From positions 62,001 through 126,000 of the forward strand of contig JAZUJK010000021.1 in assembly GCA_045642705.1 (NCBI GenBank): a stretch of DNA of 64,000 bases. The letters run 5' to 3'. Below are positions 18,766-26,789 of this stretch, piece after piece. Origin of the DNA: UBA1227 sp045642705 (GTDB lineage: Bacteria; Bacillota; Clostridia; Oscillospirales; Acutalibacteraceae). A model generated the notes under the pieces. The model saw only the letters and a program-made list of their open reading frames with translations. It did not search any database and had not been told where the DNA came from. The position numbers and the translations under genes are program-made. The stretch's first letter is position 1. Every line of letters begins with the position of its first letter.

Positions 18766-19883
18766 CTCCTAATGATTTCAATAATTATTTGCTGCTGGTC
18801 TTCTGTCATCTTAATGTCAGATGGAAGGCAAAGACCTTTTTGGAATACATCTTCATCAATTGGTTTGTCTTTGTTGGTGGTGATGAAGTCGTTGTCTTTG
18901 TAAACTGGTTGCATATGCATTGGTTTCCAGATTGGTCTAGATTCAACATTGTATTCCTGTAGCTTGTTCATGATGTCAATTGGGTTGACATCATTTTCTA
19001 TATAGATACAGCTGAGCCAATAGTTTGGATTGCAATCCTTAGTATATGGATTCATTGTAAGTGGAAGGTCTTTGAGACCTTCTTTGTATGTATCGTAGAT
19101 TCTTTTCTTTTCAGCGATGTGTTCGTCAAGGTGAATGAGTTGACCTCTAGCAATGCCAGCAATGATGTTCGACATACGGTAGTTGTAGCCTATGTACTCA
19201 TGCTGGTACCAAGGAGCAGGTTCTCTTGCTTGAGTTGAGAGCTTTCTAGCAAAGTCTGCTTTGTCCTTGTCTGGTGTGAGAAGCATACCGCCTGACGAAC
19301 CAGTGATTATTTTGTTGCCATTGAAAGAGATGGCATTAATATCACCAAATGTTCCAGTTTCTATTTGTTTGTATGTTGCGCCCAAGGATTCTGCTGCATC
19401 CTCTATGAGGATTGCATTGTGCTTGTGTGCTATTTTTGATATTTCATCTAATTTGGCTGGAGTACCATAGAGGTTGGCAACAACAACTGCTTTAGCATTT
19501 GGATATTTTTGGAAAGCAAGCTCTAATGCTTCTGGATCCATATTCCAAGTTTCATATTCTGAATCAATGAAAACCGGGATAGCTTTTTCGTATGTGATTG
19601 GGTTGCAGGTTGCTGCAAAAGTCATGTCAGATGAGAAAACAATATCACCTTGGTTGATGCCTGCACACTTCATTGCTAAGTGAAGTGCTGATGTGCCACT
19701 AGCAAGTGCAACTGCGTGTTGATTGTTGAGCTTTTTACTTATATCTTTCTCAAGCTCATTTATGTTTTCACCAGCAGTTGTTATCCAGTTTTTATCGAAT
19801 GCATCTTTAACATATGCTTGCTCTTCTTCGTGCATGGTTGGACTTGCAAGCCACACTTTTTGCTCAAAAGGTTTAATTTCCAT
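18756..19883 (-). CDS. DegT/DnrJ/EryC1 aminotransferase, PglE-like
   Basis: A 375-residue PLP-dependent sugar aminotransferase with LIEDAAESLGA near 153-163 and the PLP Lys in SFNGNKIITG near 185-194. It lies directly after the membrane-bound 4,6-dehydratase. The likely reaction is therefore transamination of UDP-4-keto-6-deoxy-HexNAc to the 4-amino sugar, as by PglE. It shares only family motifs with the other DegT protein of the locus. A PglD-type N-acetyltransferase was not recognised. Confidence 0.85.
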   Translation of the reverse strand: MEIKPFEQKVWLASPTMHEEEQAYVKDAFDKNWITTAGENINELEKDISKKLNNQHAVALASGTSALHLAMKCAGINQGDIVFSSDMTFAATCNPITYEKAIPVFIDSEYETWNMDPEALELAFQKYPNAKAVVVANLYGTPAKLDEISKIAHKHNAILIEDAAESLGATYKQIETGTFGDINAISFNGNKIITGSSGGMLLTPDKDKADFARKLSTQAREPAPWYQHEYIGYNYRMSNIIAGIARGQLIHLDEHIAEKKRIYDTYKEGLKDLPLTMNPYTKDCNPNYWLSCIYIENDVNPIDIMNKLQEYNVESRPIWKPMHMQPVYKDNDFITTNKDKPIDEDVFQKGLCLPSDIKMTEDQQQIIIEIIRSCF

Positions 19884-19913
19884 TGTGTTCTCCTTGTGCT
19901 TAAATAATGCGAA

Positions 19914-19938
19914 GGGCTCCCTTGGTGTAAGGGAGCTT
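19914..19938 (-). other. hairpin between the first two genes of the polysaccharide operon
   Basis: An 8-bp stem (GGGAGC with flanking pairs) is located between the stop of the dehydratase gene and the ribosome binding site of the aminotransferase gene. It is not followed by a T-tract on the minus strand. It may therefore protect the 3' end of the first cistron or reduce read-through rather than end transcription. Confidence 0.45.
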
Positions 19939-19941
19939 CTT

Positions 19942-21804
19942 TTAATTATTGGTTTCTTCTATTGGATGGTAGGTTGGAACGATGGCTTTGATGTATGATC
20001 TGACGTTTGCTTCATCGTTGTTTTCACAGTAGTGAACGAGTTCTTTGTGAAGTGGGATGATGAGGTCGAGATCAAAGTCTATTGGTTTACCAACGTGGAT
20101 GAGGTCGTTTTGAGTTTTTTCGAGACCTTCCTCTGCCATTAGTTTTTCTTCGTATAGTTTCTCACCAGGACGTAGACCGGTGTAAACGATTGGGATGTCT
20201 ACATCAGGTCTGAAGCCACTGAGCTTTATTAAGTTTCTGGCAAGAGTATCTATCTTCATTGGCTCGCCCATATCGAGTACGAATATCTCGCCACCCTCTG
20301 CATAATAACTTGCTTGAAGGACGAGAGATACTGCCTCTGGGATAGTCATGAAATAACGGATTATGTCAGGATGGGTAACTGTTACTGGACCACCATGTTC
20401 AATCTGTTTCTTGAATAGTGGGATAACAGAACCATTGGAACCAAGAACGTTGCCGAAACGAACAGCAACGAAATTAGTTTCTTTGTGATCGCGATCCATG
20501 GACTGGATTATCATCTCACAGATACGCTTGGATGCACCCATGACATTAGTTGGGTTAACAGCCTTATCTGTACTGATGAGGACAAATTTCTTGGTTTCAT
20601 ATTTTATAGCTGCTTGAGCTGTCTTGAATGTGCCTTGAACATTGTTCTTGATTGCTTCACAAGGTGAATCCTCCATTAGAGGGACATGCTTGTGAGCTGC
20701 TGCATGGAATACTATCTCTGGTCTGTATGTCTTGAAGACGAAATCCATGCGTCTTGTATCTCTGACAGAACCAATTAGAACTTTTATGTTGAGATCTGGA
20801 TGCTTGTATTTAAGTTCCTGCTGAATCTCATATGCATTGTTCTCATATATGTCGAAGATTACAAGTTGTTTTGGATTGTGGTTTGCAATCTGTCTGCAGA
20901 GTTCTGAGCCGATTGAACCACCGCCACCTGTGACAAGAATTACTTTGCCTTCAAGCGACTCGAGGATTTCTTCATTGTTTACTTTGATTGGTTCTCTGCC
21001 CAAGAGATCCTGAACGTCTACATCTGCCATGTTGGCAAGCTTGATTGTACCCTTGGAGAACTGATACATACCTGGGAGAATCTTGAGTTCACATCCAGTT
21101 TCTTTACAGATGTTAACTATCTCTCTACGATCATGCTCCTTGGCAGATGGAATTGCGATGTATATTACGTCAATTTTATATTTGTCAGCATTTAGGAGAA
21201 TGTCCTCCCTTGTTCCAACTACTGGGAAACCGAGGATGTATCTGCCTGTCTTGTTAGGGTTATCGTCGATGATACAGCAGACTTTTACGTTGTAATCATC
21301 TGAGCGAGCGATGTCGGTGAGGAGGGCTGTGCCAGCGGCACCAGCGCCTATGATCATCGCACGGCGGTTCTCTTCATTACGAGAAGAAACCGCATTGCGG
21401 AGTACGTTCACGAATCTGTAAGAGAAACGAATGCCTAGTGCGAAGCAGAATTGGAGAATGATACCGAATAGAGTGTATGAAAGAGGCATTCTGTGAACGA
21501 ATTCTTCAATTAGGAACATATGGATGGCTGCAGAAATTACTACACCAAGACCGGTCCATATGAGTTCGTTGAAACTTGCAAATCTCCAGATGCTTCTGTA
21601 CATCCTACAGATTGCATAAATTGCTACCGTTATTATTGCTATCCATGGAATAAACTTGATGTATGCATTTAGATACATAGGGTCTATTCTCGAATATCTG
21701 AAATCAAAGCGTATCAGGAGTGCAAGGAAATATGCACCGACTGATGTTATTGCGTCGTATATAACAAGCAATGCCGCAATTATTTTCCAGTGATTACCTT
21801 TCAT
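19942..21804 (-). CDS. pglF: membrane-bound PglF/CapD/WbpM-type UDP-GlcNAc 4,6-dehydratase
   Basis: A 620-residue protein. Four membrane segments lie within residues 8-125, followed by a first Rossmann domain (IIGAGAAGTA near 151-160) and a C-terminal SDR domain with VTGGGGSIGS at 291-300. The catalytic STDKAVNPTNVMGASK has Met422 and Lys426 in place of Tyr-x3-Lys, as in the family. It makes UDP-4-keto-6-deoxy-HexNAc at the cytoplasmic membrane. As first gene of the operon it has higher GC and more host-like codon use than the interior genes. The ATG at 21804 was chosen because the first membrane helix follows directly. The upstream frame is open to 21897 with only non-ATG starts. Confidence 0.88.
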   Translation of the reverse strand: MKGNHWKIIAALLVIYDAITSVGAYFLALLIRFDFRYSRIDPMYLNAYIKFIPWIAIITVAIYAICRMYRSIWRFASFNELIWTGLGVVISAAIHMFLIEEFVHRMPLSYTLFGIILQFCFALGIRFSYRFVNVLRNAVSSRNEENRRAMIIGAGAAGTALLTDIARSDDYNVKVCCIIDDNPNKTGRYILGFPVVGTREDILLNADKYKIDVIYIAIPSAKEHDRREIVNICKETGCELKILPGMYQFSKGTIKLANMADVDVQDLLGREPIKVNNEEILESLEGKVILVTGGGGSIGSELCRQIANHNPKQLVIFDIYENNAYEIQQELKYKHPDLNIKVLIGSVRDTRRMDFVFKTYRPEIVFHAAAHKHVPLMEDSPCEAIKNNVQGTFKTAQAAIKYETKKFVLISTDKAVNPTNVMGASKRICEMIIQSMDRDHKETNFVAVRFGNVLGSNGSVIPLFKKQIEHGGPVTVTHPDIIRYFMTIPEAVSLVLQASYYAEGGEIFVLDMGEPMKIDTLARNLIKLSGFRPDVDIPIVYTGLRPGEKLYEEKLMAEEGLEKTQNDLIHVGKPIDFDLDLIIPLHKELVHYCENNDEANVRSYIKAIVPTYHPIEETNN

Positions 21805-21873
21805 ACGTATGTTGTTCCCCAATCGTTCTAACAAATACTTCCACTCCACCGTAAATATATTTTGAAATATTAT

Positions 21874-21904
21874 ATTATACGCTAACGTGGAATACAATAT
21901 ACAA
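21874..21904 (-). promoter_or_regulatory. candidate promoter of the polysaccharide operon
   Basis: On the minus strand a perfect TATAAT (21879-21874) is preceded by TTGTAT (21904-21899) with a long 19-base spacer. The leader would be about 60 bases. The spacing is suboptimal, so a regulator or another start is possible. Confidence 0.4.
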
Positions 21905-22023
21905 TAAGCACAAAATGCCTAAATTATCTAAATTATTTAATATATTTTATTATTATATATAATATATTATGGTTAAAAATTATTTTACCACTAATTGGTT
22001 TTTTTACAATATTTTTTTAGGGG

Positions 22024-22054
22024 AATAAAAAAGCAGGGGCTGTTGCCTCTGCTT
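22024..22054. terminator. bidirectional terminator after guaA
   Basis: The stem GCAGGGGC / GCCTCTGC with loop TGTT has TTTTTT on the minus-strand side and TTTTTG on the plus-strand side. It ends guaA transcription, 50 bases after the stop codon. The bases between are almost only T and G on the plus strand. Confidence 0.85.
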
Positions 22055-22105
22055 TTTGTTTGTTGTTTTGTTGTTATTGTTTGTTTTCGTTTTTCTTGTT
22101 TGTTG

Positions 22106-23089
22106 TTATTCCCACTCGATTGTAGCGACTGGTTTTTCGGAGATGTCCCAGAGAACACGGTTGATGCCTGGGATTTGTACGATGCGATCACGCATTGTGC
22201 AGAGGGTTTCGAAAGGAATTTCTGGTACTGTTACAAGAACTGCATCTGTTGTGTTAACGGCACGGATTACAACTGCCCAACCCATGTAACGCTGGCCTAC
22301 ACCATCAACATACTTGATACCTGTTGACTGGATGTCTGGGATAGCGCAGAAATACTGCCATGGTGTCTCTGGAAGCTTCTCAATTTCTTCACGAACGATT
22401 GCATCTGCTTCACGGAGTGCTTCAAGTCTGTCACGTGTGATTGCACCTACGCAACGAACACCGAGACCTGGGCCTGGGAATGGCTGACGGTATACCATGT
22501 TGTCTGGTAAACCGAGCTGTTTTCCGACCATACGTACTTCATCTTTATAAAGAAGTTTTACTGGCTCAACAAGTTCAAACTGGAGATCCTCAGGAAGTCC
22601 ACCAACGTTGTGATGTGCCTTAACACCGTGGCTTTCGAGGATATCAGGGTAGATTGTGCCCTGTCCGAGGAAGGCGATTCCTTCCTGCTTTGCTGCCTCT
22701 TCTGCGAATACATCTATGAATTCTTTACCGATGATTTTACGCTTAGTTTCTGGGTCATCTACACCGGCAAGTTTGTCAAGGAAACGGTCTGTTGCATCTA
22801 CATAAATGAGGTTGGCATTCATCTGATTTCTGAATACCTCAATTACCTGCTCAGGCTCTCCCTTTCTGAGGAGACCATGATTTACATGAACGCATACAAG
22901 TTGCTGGCCTACTGCCTTGATGAGGAGGGCTGCAACTACTGATGAATCAACTCCGCCAGAGAGTGCAAGAAGTACCTTCTTATCGCCAATTTGAGCTCTA
23001 AGAGCATCAATTTGCTCAGCGATAAAAGCATCTGCAAGTTCAGGTGTGTTGATACGGGCCATTGTGTCTGGGCGTACGTTTGAATCCAT
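22106..23089 (-). CDS. guaA: GMP synthase ATP-pyrophosphatase subunit without glutaminase domain
   Basis: A 327-residue protein corresponding to the C-terminal two thirds of GuaA. It has the ATP-pyrophosphatase loop SGGVDSS (44-50), GQGTIYPD, HHNVGGLPEDL, the dimerisation domain with RQPFPGPGLGVR and the canonical end ATIEWE. It aminates XMP to GMP. Bacterial GuaA is normally about 510-525 residues with an N-terminal class I glutaminase, and that domain is absent here. A complete promoter and GAAGGAA ribosome binding site lie directly upstream, so this is a natural start and not a broken gene. It would need ammonia or a separate GuaAa-like glutaminase, and none is seen in the window. Confidence 0.93.
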   Translation of the reverse strand: MDSNVRPDTMARINTPELADAFIAEQIDALRAQIGDKKVLLALSGGVDSSVVAALLIKAVGQQLVCVHVNHGLLRKGEPEQVIEVFRNQMNANLIYVDATDRFLDKLAGVDDPETKRKIIGKEFIDVFAEEAAKQEGIAFLGQGTIYPDILESHGVKAHHNVGGLPEDLQFELVEPVKLLYKDEVRMVGKQLGLPDNMVYRQPFPGPGLGVRCVGAITRDRLEALREADAIVREEIEKLPETPWQYFCAIPDIQSTGIKYVDGVGQRYMGWAVVIRAVNTTDAVLVTVPEIPFETLCTMRDRIVQIPGINRVLWDISEKPVATIEWE

Positions 23090-23124
23090 AAAATATTCCT
23101 TCTTTTTTAGAATTTAATGGAGAG

Positions 23125-23153
23125 ATTATATCACTTTTTTTGTAAGGCTACAA
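23125..23153 (-). promoter_or_regulatory. promoter of guaA
   Basis: TTGTAG (23153-23148) and TATAAT (23130-23125) are spaced 17 bases apart on the minus strand. A TG one base before the -10 box gives an extended -10. Confidence 0.65.
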
Positions 23154-23155
23154 GA

Positions 23156-23184
23156 TTGACTTGATAGATTTATATATATATAAT
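23156..23184 (+). promoter_or_regulatory. promoter of the HD-GYP signalling operon
   Basis: TTGACT (23156-23161) and TATAAT (23179-23184) are separated by 17 bases. The site is back to back with the guaA promoter and is followed by a strong AAGGAGGTGG ribosome binding site. Confidence 0.8.
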
Positions 23185-23219
23185 ATTAATGTCTATTACT
23201 ATTAAGGAGGTGGGGCAAA

Positions 23220-24287
23220 ATGATAAAGTTTGTCACCGTCGACAAGATCCGTCCCGGCGTAACTCTCGCACGTGATATATACGGTATCGACACATTCACA
23301 AACCGCGTAGTTATGCTAAAAGCCGGTCAGGAACTTACCGTCGGTCATATTACGAAACTCATGAGCCTTGACCTTCAGGGCGTATACATCAATGAGCGAG
23401 TAGAAGCACCTGAAATTGTCCCATCTAGAACTCGCGATCAGATGGTAAAACTTATTAAAGATTTATATAATTTTGTAGAGGAACCAACATCTCTTCTCTA
23501 TACAGAAAAAATCAGTGCAACCAATGATATTTTGGAGCATGCAATTGATGATATCTGCACTAGAAAAGATTTTTCTCTAAGTGTAGATAGTTTTAATTTC
23601 CACGACAATGATAAGTACAATCATACAATGAGTGTTGCAGTTATCTGTATTGCTATCGGCAAGGAACTTAGAATGCCTAAGCAATCACTCCTAGACCTCA
23701 CAGTTGCGGCAATTTTGCATGATGTTGGTGATTCTAAAATTCCTCAAGAGTTGCTGGAAAAACCAGCAAAACTCTCACCGGAGGAATTCGAACCAATCAA
23801 GGAACACAGCCAGTTCGGACATGATATTATCTCCGAGATTTCTGGCGTTTCTGAGCATGTAAAAGAAGGTGTTCTCCGTCACCATGAGAGATTTGACGGA
23901 AGCGGTTATCCAGGCGCTCTGTCCGGCAAATCTATCCCTCTTTTCTCAAGAATTATTGCTGTCGCAGATGTATATAGTGCGCTGACATCCCAGCGCCCTT
24001 ACCGCGACGCATATTCACCAGCAGAGGCCATTGAATACATCATGGGCAACGCTGGCAGACAGTTCGATTCTGGCGTAGTTAAGGCATTTCTTAAGTGTAT
24101 TTCACCTTATGCAGTCGGCAGCTGTGTCAAGCTTTCCAATGGTGAAAAAGCAGTTGTTGCCGACCAAAATCCTGATAATCCACTTCGCCCAACAATCTTC
24201 CTTATGGATGATCCAACTGTCATGATTGATCTATATAACGACAGAAGATTCTTCAATATAGTAATTTCAGAAACCATAAACGATTAA
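23220..24287 (+). CDS. HD-GYP domain protein (probable cyclic-di-GMP phosphodiesterase)
   Basis: This 355-residue protein has no membrane segment. Residues 1-65 resemble the small N-terminal domain found before many HD-GYP modules. The HD-GYP domain spans about 125-290, with His135, HD at 167-168 and HHERFDGSGYP at 221-231. The common HDIGK signature reads HDVGD here, so the lysine is replaced. The family breaks down cyclic di-GMP to pGpG or GMP. A C-terminal PilZ-like or beta-rich tail (295-355) follows. It is first in a three-gene operon with a mini-CheA-like protein and a receiver, which suggests phosphorelay input into cyclic-di-GMP turnover. Confidence 0.85.
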   Translation: MIKFVTVDKIRPGVTLARDIYGIDTFTNRVVMLKAGQELTVGHITKLMSLDLQGVYINERVEAPEIVPSRTRDQMVKLIKDLYNFVEEPTSLLYTEKISATNDILEHAIDDICTRKDFSLSVDSFNFHDNDKYNHTMSVAVICIAIGKELRMPKQSLLDLTVAAILHDVGDSKIPQELLEKPAKLSPEEFEPIKEHSQFGHDIISEISGVSEHVKEGVLRHHERFDGSGYPGALSGKSIPLFSRIIAVADVYSALTSQRPYRDAYSPAEAIEYIMGNAGRQFDSGVVKAFLKCISPYAVGSCVKLSNGEKAVVADQNPDNPLRPTIFLMDDPTVMIDLYNDRRFFNIVISETIND

Positions 24288-24305
24288 GTCCTGGAGGTGT
24301 CCCTT

Positions 24306-25337
24306 ATGCAGATGAACCAAGAACTTTTCAAAGCATATATTGAGGACACCACCACTCTAATCGAAGAGATGGATTTAATACTCAAGAAACGTAACAGCAT
24401 TGGCACCCTCGACCGCGAGAGTGTTGATGCTCTTTTTCGTATATTCCACACTATTAAGGCCTCTGCCGCAGTGCTCGAGGATAATAAAACAGTCGACACT
24501 GCGTACAAGATGGAAAATATTGTCGGATACATAAGGAAGCATGGCGCTTCCTCTCTGCCGATGGATAAAGTATTTTCCCTAATGTTTGAGGCTGAATATT
24601 TCTTCCGCAGCGAGATGGGAAGCCTCTCATCGGCAGGTCAAAATGTTGAGTTCCAAGGAAAACTCAACAGTTTTGTATCCGACCTCGATTTCGGTGAAAT
24701 CCCTGATGTGATGATGGTTTCATTCGAGTCACTGCGGCCTCTTTTCGAGCATGTTATCGCCGAAATGAGTGCAGAGCTTGGCAAGAAAGCCAACCTCTAT
24801 TTCGACGGCGAACACATATATATCGATAGACAAATTCTAACGCGCCTGTCTGGCCCTCTGACCCAGATTGTACGCAATGCCATGGACCATGGCATTGAAA
24901 CGCCAGAGGAGCGCATAGCGCTCGGCAAGCCGCCAGAAGGCGCTATCACAGTCACCTATGGCCTAGAAGAAAATATTATGTTTATCACAATATTTAATGA
25001 TGGAAAAACCTTATCCCTTAAGGAAATTCTGCGCAAGGCCGACCATTTACACATTCTTAAAAAACCACGTGATGCATATAAGGCACCAGAGATTGCCAAC
25101 CTAATTATGGAGCGTGGATTTACAACAAAAGAAATTCCAACCAAATATTCTGGCCGCGGCGTTGGCATGGATATCATCAAGTCGACAGCCGAGGATCTCG
25201 GCGGCACAGTCCTCGTAAATGCCGGAGAAACCGCCGGTTTCTCAATGACCCTCGCCTTCCCAATTGATGATAAGTCCCAACGCGCAGCCATCCGTAAAAA
25301 AATCGAAACTCAGGGGGATGAAGAAGATGTCAAATAA
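24306..25337 (+). CDS. mini-CheA-like protein: HPt domain plus histidine-kinase ATPase domain
   Basis: This 343-residue protein starts with an HPt domain (about 1-105) whose phosphoacceptor is probably His48 in RIFHTIKASAA. The Gly after Lys in the usual HxxKG is Ala here. A CheA-type ATPase domain follows (about 165-325), with N-box QIVRNAMDHGIETPEER and the later SGRGVGMDII. The CheW-binding P5 domain, the P2 domain and a clear P3 dimerisation domain are missing, so it is much shorter than CheA (about 650-700). The ATG at 24306 was chosen because GGAGG lies 8 bases upstream. The partner receiver gene overlaps its end. Confidence 0.82.
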   Translation: MQMNQELFKAYIEDTTTLIEEMDLILKKRNSIGTLDRESVDALFRIFHTIKASAAVLEDNKTVDTAYKMENIVGYIRKHGASSLPMDKVFSLMFEAEYFFRSEMGSLSSAGQNVEFQGKLNSFVSDLDFGEIPDVMMVSFESLRPLFEHVIAEMSAELGKKANLYFDGEHIYIDRQILTRLSGPLTQIVRNAMDHGIETPEERIALGKPPEGAITVTYGLEENIMFITIFNDGKTLSLKEILRKADHLHILKKPRDAYKAPEIANLIMERGFTTKEIPTKYSGRGVGMDIIKSTAEDLGGTVLVNAGETAGFSMTLAFPIDDKSQRAAIRKKIETQGDEEDVK

Positions 25338-25707
25338 AATACTAATCGTTGATGATGCAGCATTTATGAGACTTATGCTCAAGGACATTTTAACAAGCGC
25401 AGACTTCACTGGTATCATAGAAGCAAAGTCTGGTAACGAAGCTATGATGCAAGTTCGCCTTGAACGTCCTCATGTTGTTATACTTGATGTTACAATGCCA
25501 GATATGGACGGCATAGAGGCTCTGGACAAGATTAAAACCTTCTCCGAGGATACAGCAGTCATTATGTGCTCCTCTATGGGTCAAGAAACGATTGTTGAAA
25601 CCTGCTTTGAGCACGGAGCCGATGACTTCGTAATGAAGCCATTTAAGCCTGAGAGAATAATTCAGGCCGTATCTAAATTTGTAACTCCTCAACAAAATGC
25701 AGAATAA
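25327..25707 (+). CDS. CheY-like single-domain response regulator
   Basis: A 126-residue receiver domain with the acidic pair in ILIVDDAAFMR, the phosphoacceptor Asp in VVILDVTMPDMDG near residue 56, the Ser in MCSSMGQ near 86 and the Lys in DFVMKPFKPERI near 107. No output domain is present. The start at 25327 has GGGGG 9 bases upstream. An ATG at 25318 would abut that site. It overlaps the mini-CheA gene by 11 bases, so the two are probably coupled, and it is most likely phosphorylated by that protein. Confidence 0.9.
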   Translation: MSNKILIVDDAAFMRLMLKDILTSADFTGIIEAKSGNEAMMQVRLERPHVVILDVTMPDMDGIEALDKIKTFSEDTAVIMCSSMGQETIVETCFEHGADDFVMKPFKPERIIQAVSKFVTPQQNAE

Positions 25708-25716
25708 TTATTATTA

Positions 25717-25750
25717 AAAAGAGCCTCGGCCAATTGGTCGAGGCTTTTAT
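25717..25750. terminator. bidirectional terminator between the signalling and nucleoside-transport operons
   Basis: A stem AGCCTCG(GCC) / (GGT)CGAGGCT with loop ATT is flanked by AAAAAG on the left and TTTTATTTG on the right, so it works for both converging operons. Confidence 0.88.
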
Positions 25751-25795
25751 TTGTTTTGTTTTGCTTATTTATTTTGCTTTTTTCTCTTATTGTTT

Positions 25796-26788
25796 TTATC
25801 TATCCTCACGGAAGTAAGAGAGGCCGAGTGCAGCTGGTGGCTGTGACTCACGCTTGTTGCGAAGTGAGATGAGGATAAGTACGATAAGTGTAACGATGTA
25901 TGGAAGCATCTTGAAGAGTTCCTGTGCTTCAATACCCATACCTGGAATTGAAATATAGTTGTATGCGATGAGAAGGCCACCAAATAGGTAACTGGATAGG
26001 ATAGCCATATTTGGTCTCCAGATAGCGAAGATAACGATTGCTACTGCGAGCCAACCACGGTCACCGAAACCACCATTTGACCAGATACCGCTTGCATAGT
26101 CCATTACATAGTAGAGTCCACCAAGTCCTGCTACCATTGAGCCAATGCAAGTTGTGAGGTACTTGTACTTGTTGACATTGATACCTGCAGCATCTGCTGT
26201 TGCTGGATTTTCACCAACAGCACGGAGGTGAAGACCTACGCGTGTGCGGTTTAGTACAAAGCTTGATACAAGTGCGATGATAACTGCTACATATACAAGG
26301 AAACTGTATGAGAATAACAGCTTGCCTACTACGCCGAGATTGTCAGCGAAAGGAAGAGTTGTCTTGAAGCACTTGGATGTTGCTGAAAGAGTGATTGCTG
26401 GCATATCTGAGCCAGAAATCTTGATAAGTGAACCACCAAAGAAGTTACCAAAACCTACACCAAATGTTGTGAGTGCAAGACCTGTAACATTCTGGTTAGC
26501 ACGTAGTGTTACTGTCAGAACACAATAGATGAGGCCACCGATAAGTGAGCCAAGAAGTGATGTGAGAAGTGGGATGAGCACTGCAAGGAATGGATTGATA
26601 TTCTCTGCACCAACGCCATTCTCATAGAAGAATGCTCCGATTACACCTGAGATGGCACCGATATACATAATACCTGGGATACCGAGGTTTAGATGTCCTG
26701 ACTTCTCAGTCAAAATTTCACCAGTTGAACCGAAAAGAAGTGGTGTGCCCTGCATGATTGCACGCTGAATAAATTGAACTATCAACAT
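25796..26788 (-). CDS. nupQ: nucleoside ABC transporter permease, NupQ/YufQ-like
   Basis: A 330-residue inner-membrane permease of the BPD_transp_2 family with 8-10 membrane segments. It has the typical EKSGHLNLGIPGIMYIG stretch near residues 27-43 and GENPATADAAGINV in the middle. It pairs with the second permease upstream to form the channel of a BMP-type purine/nucleoside importer. GGAGGG lies 8 bases before the ATG at 26788, which is preferred over a GTG three codons earlier. It is the last gene of the xpt-bmpA-nupOPQ unit. Confidence 0.88.
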   Translation of the reverse strand: MLIVQFIQRAIMQGTPLLFGSTGEILTEKSGHLNLGIPGIMYIGAISGVIGAFFYENGVGAENINPFLAVLIPLLTSLLGSLIGGLIYCVLTVTLRANQNVTGLALTTFGVGFGNFFGGSLIKISGSDMPAITLSATSKCFKTTLPFADNLGVVGKLLFSYSFLVYVAVIIALVSSFVLNRTRVGLHLRAVGENPATADAAGINVNKYKYLTTCIGSMVAGLGGLYYVMDYASGIWSNGGFGDRGWLAVAIVIFAIWRPNMAILSSYLFGGLLIAYNYISIPGMGIEAQELFKMLPYIVTLIVLILISLRNKRESQPPAALGLSYFREDR

Positions 26789-26789
26789 A

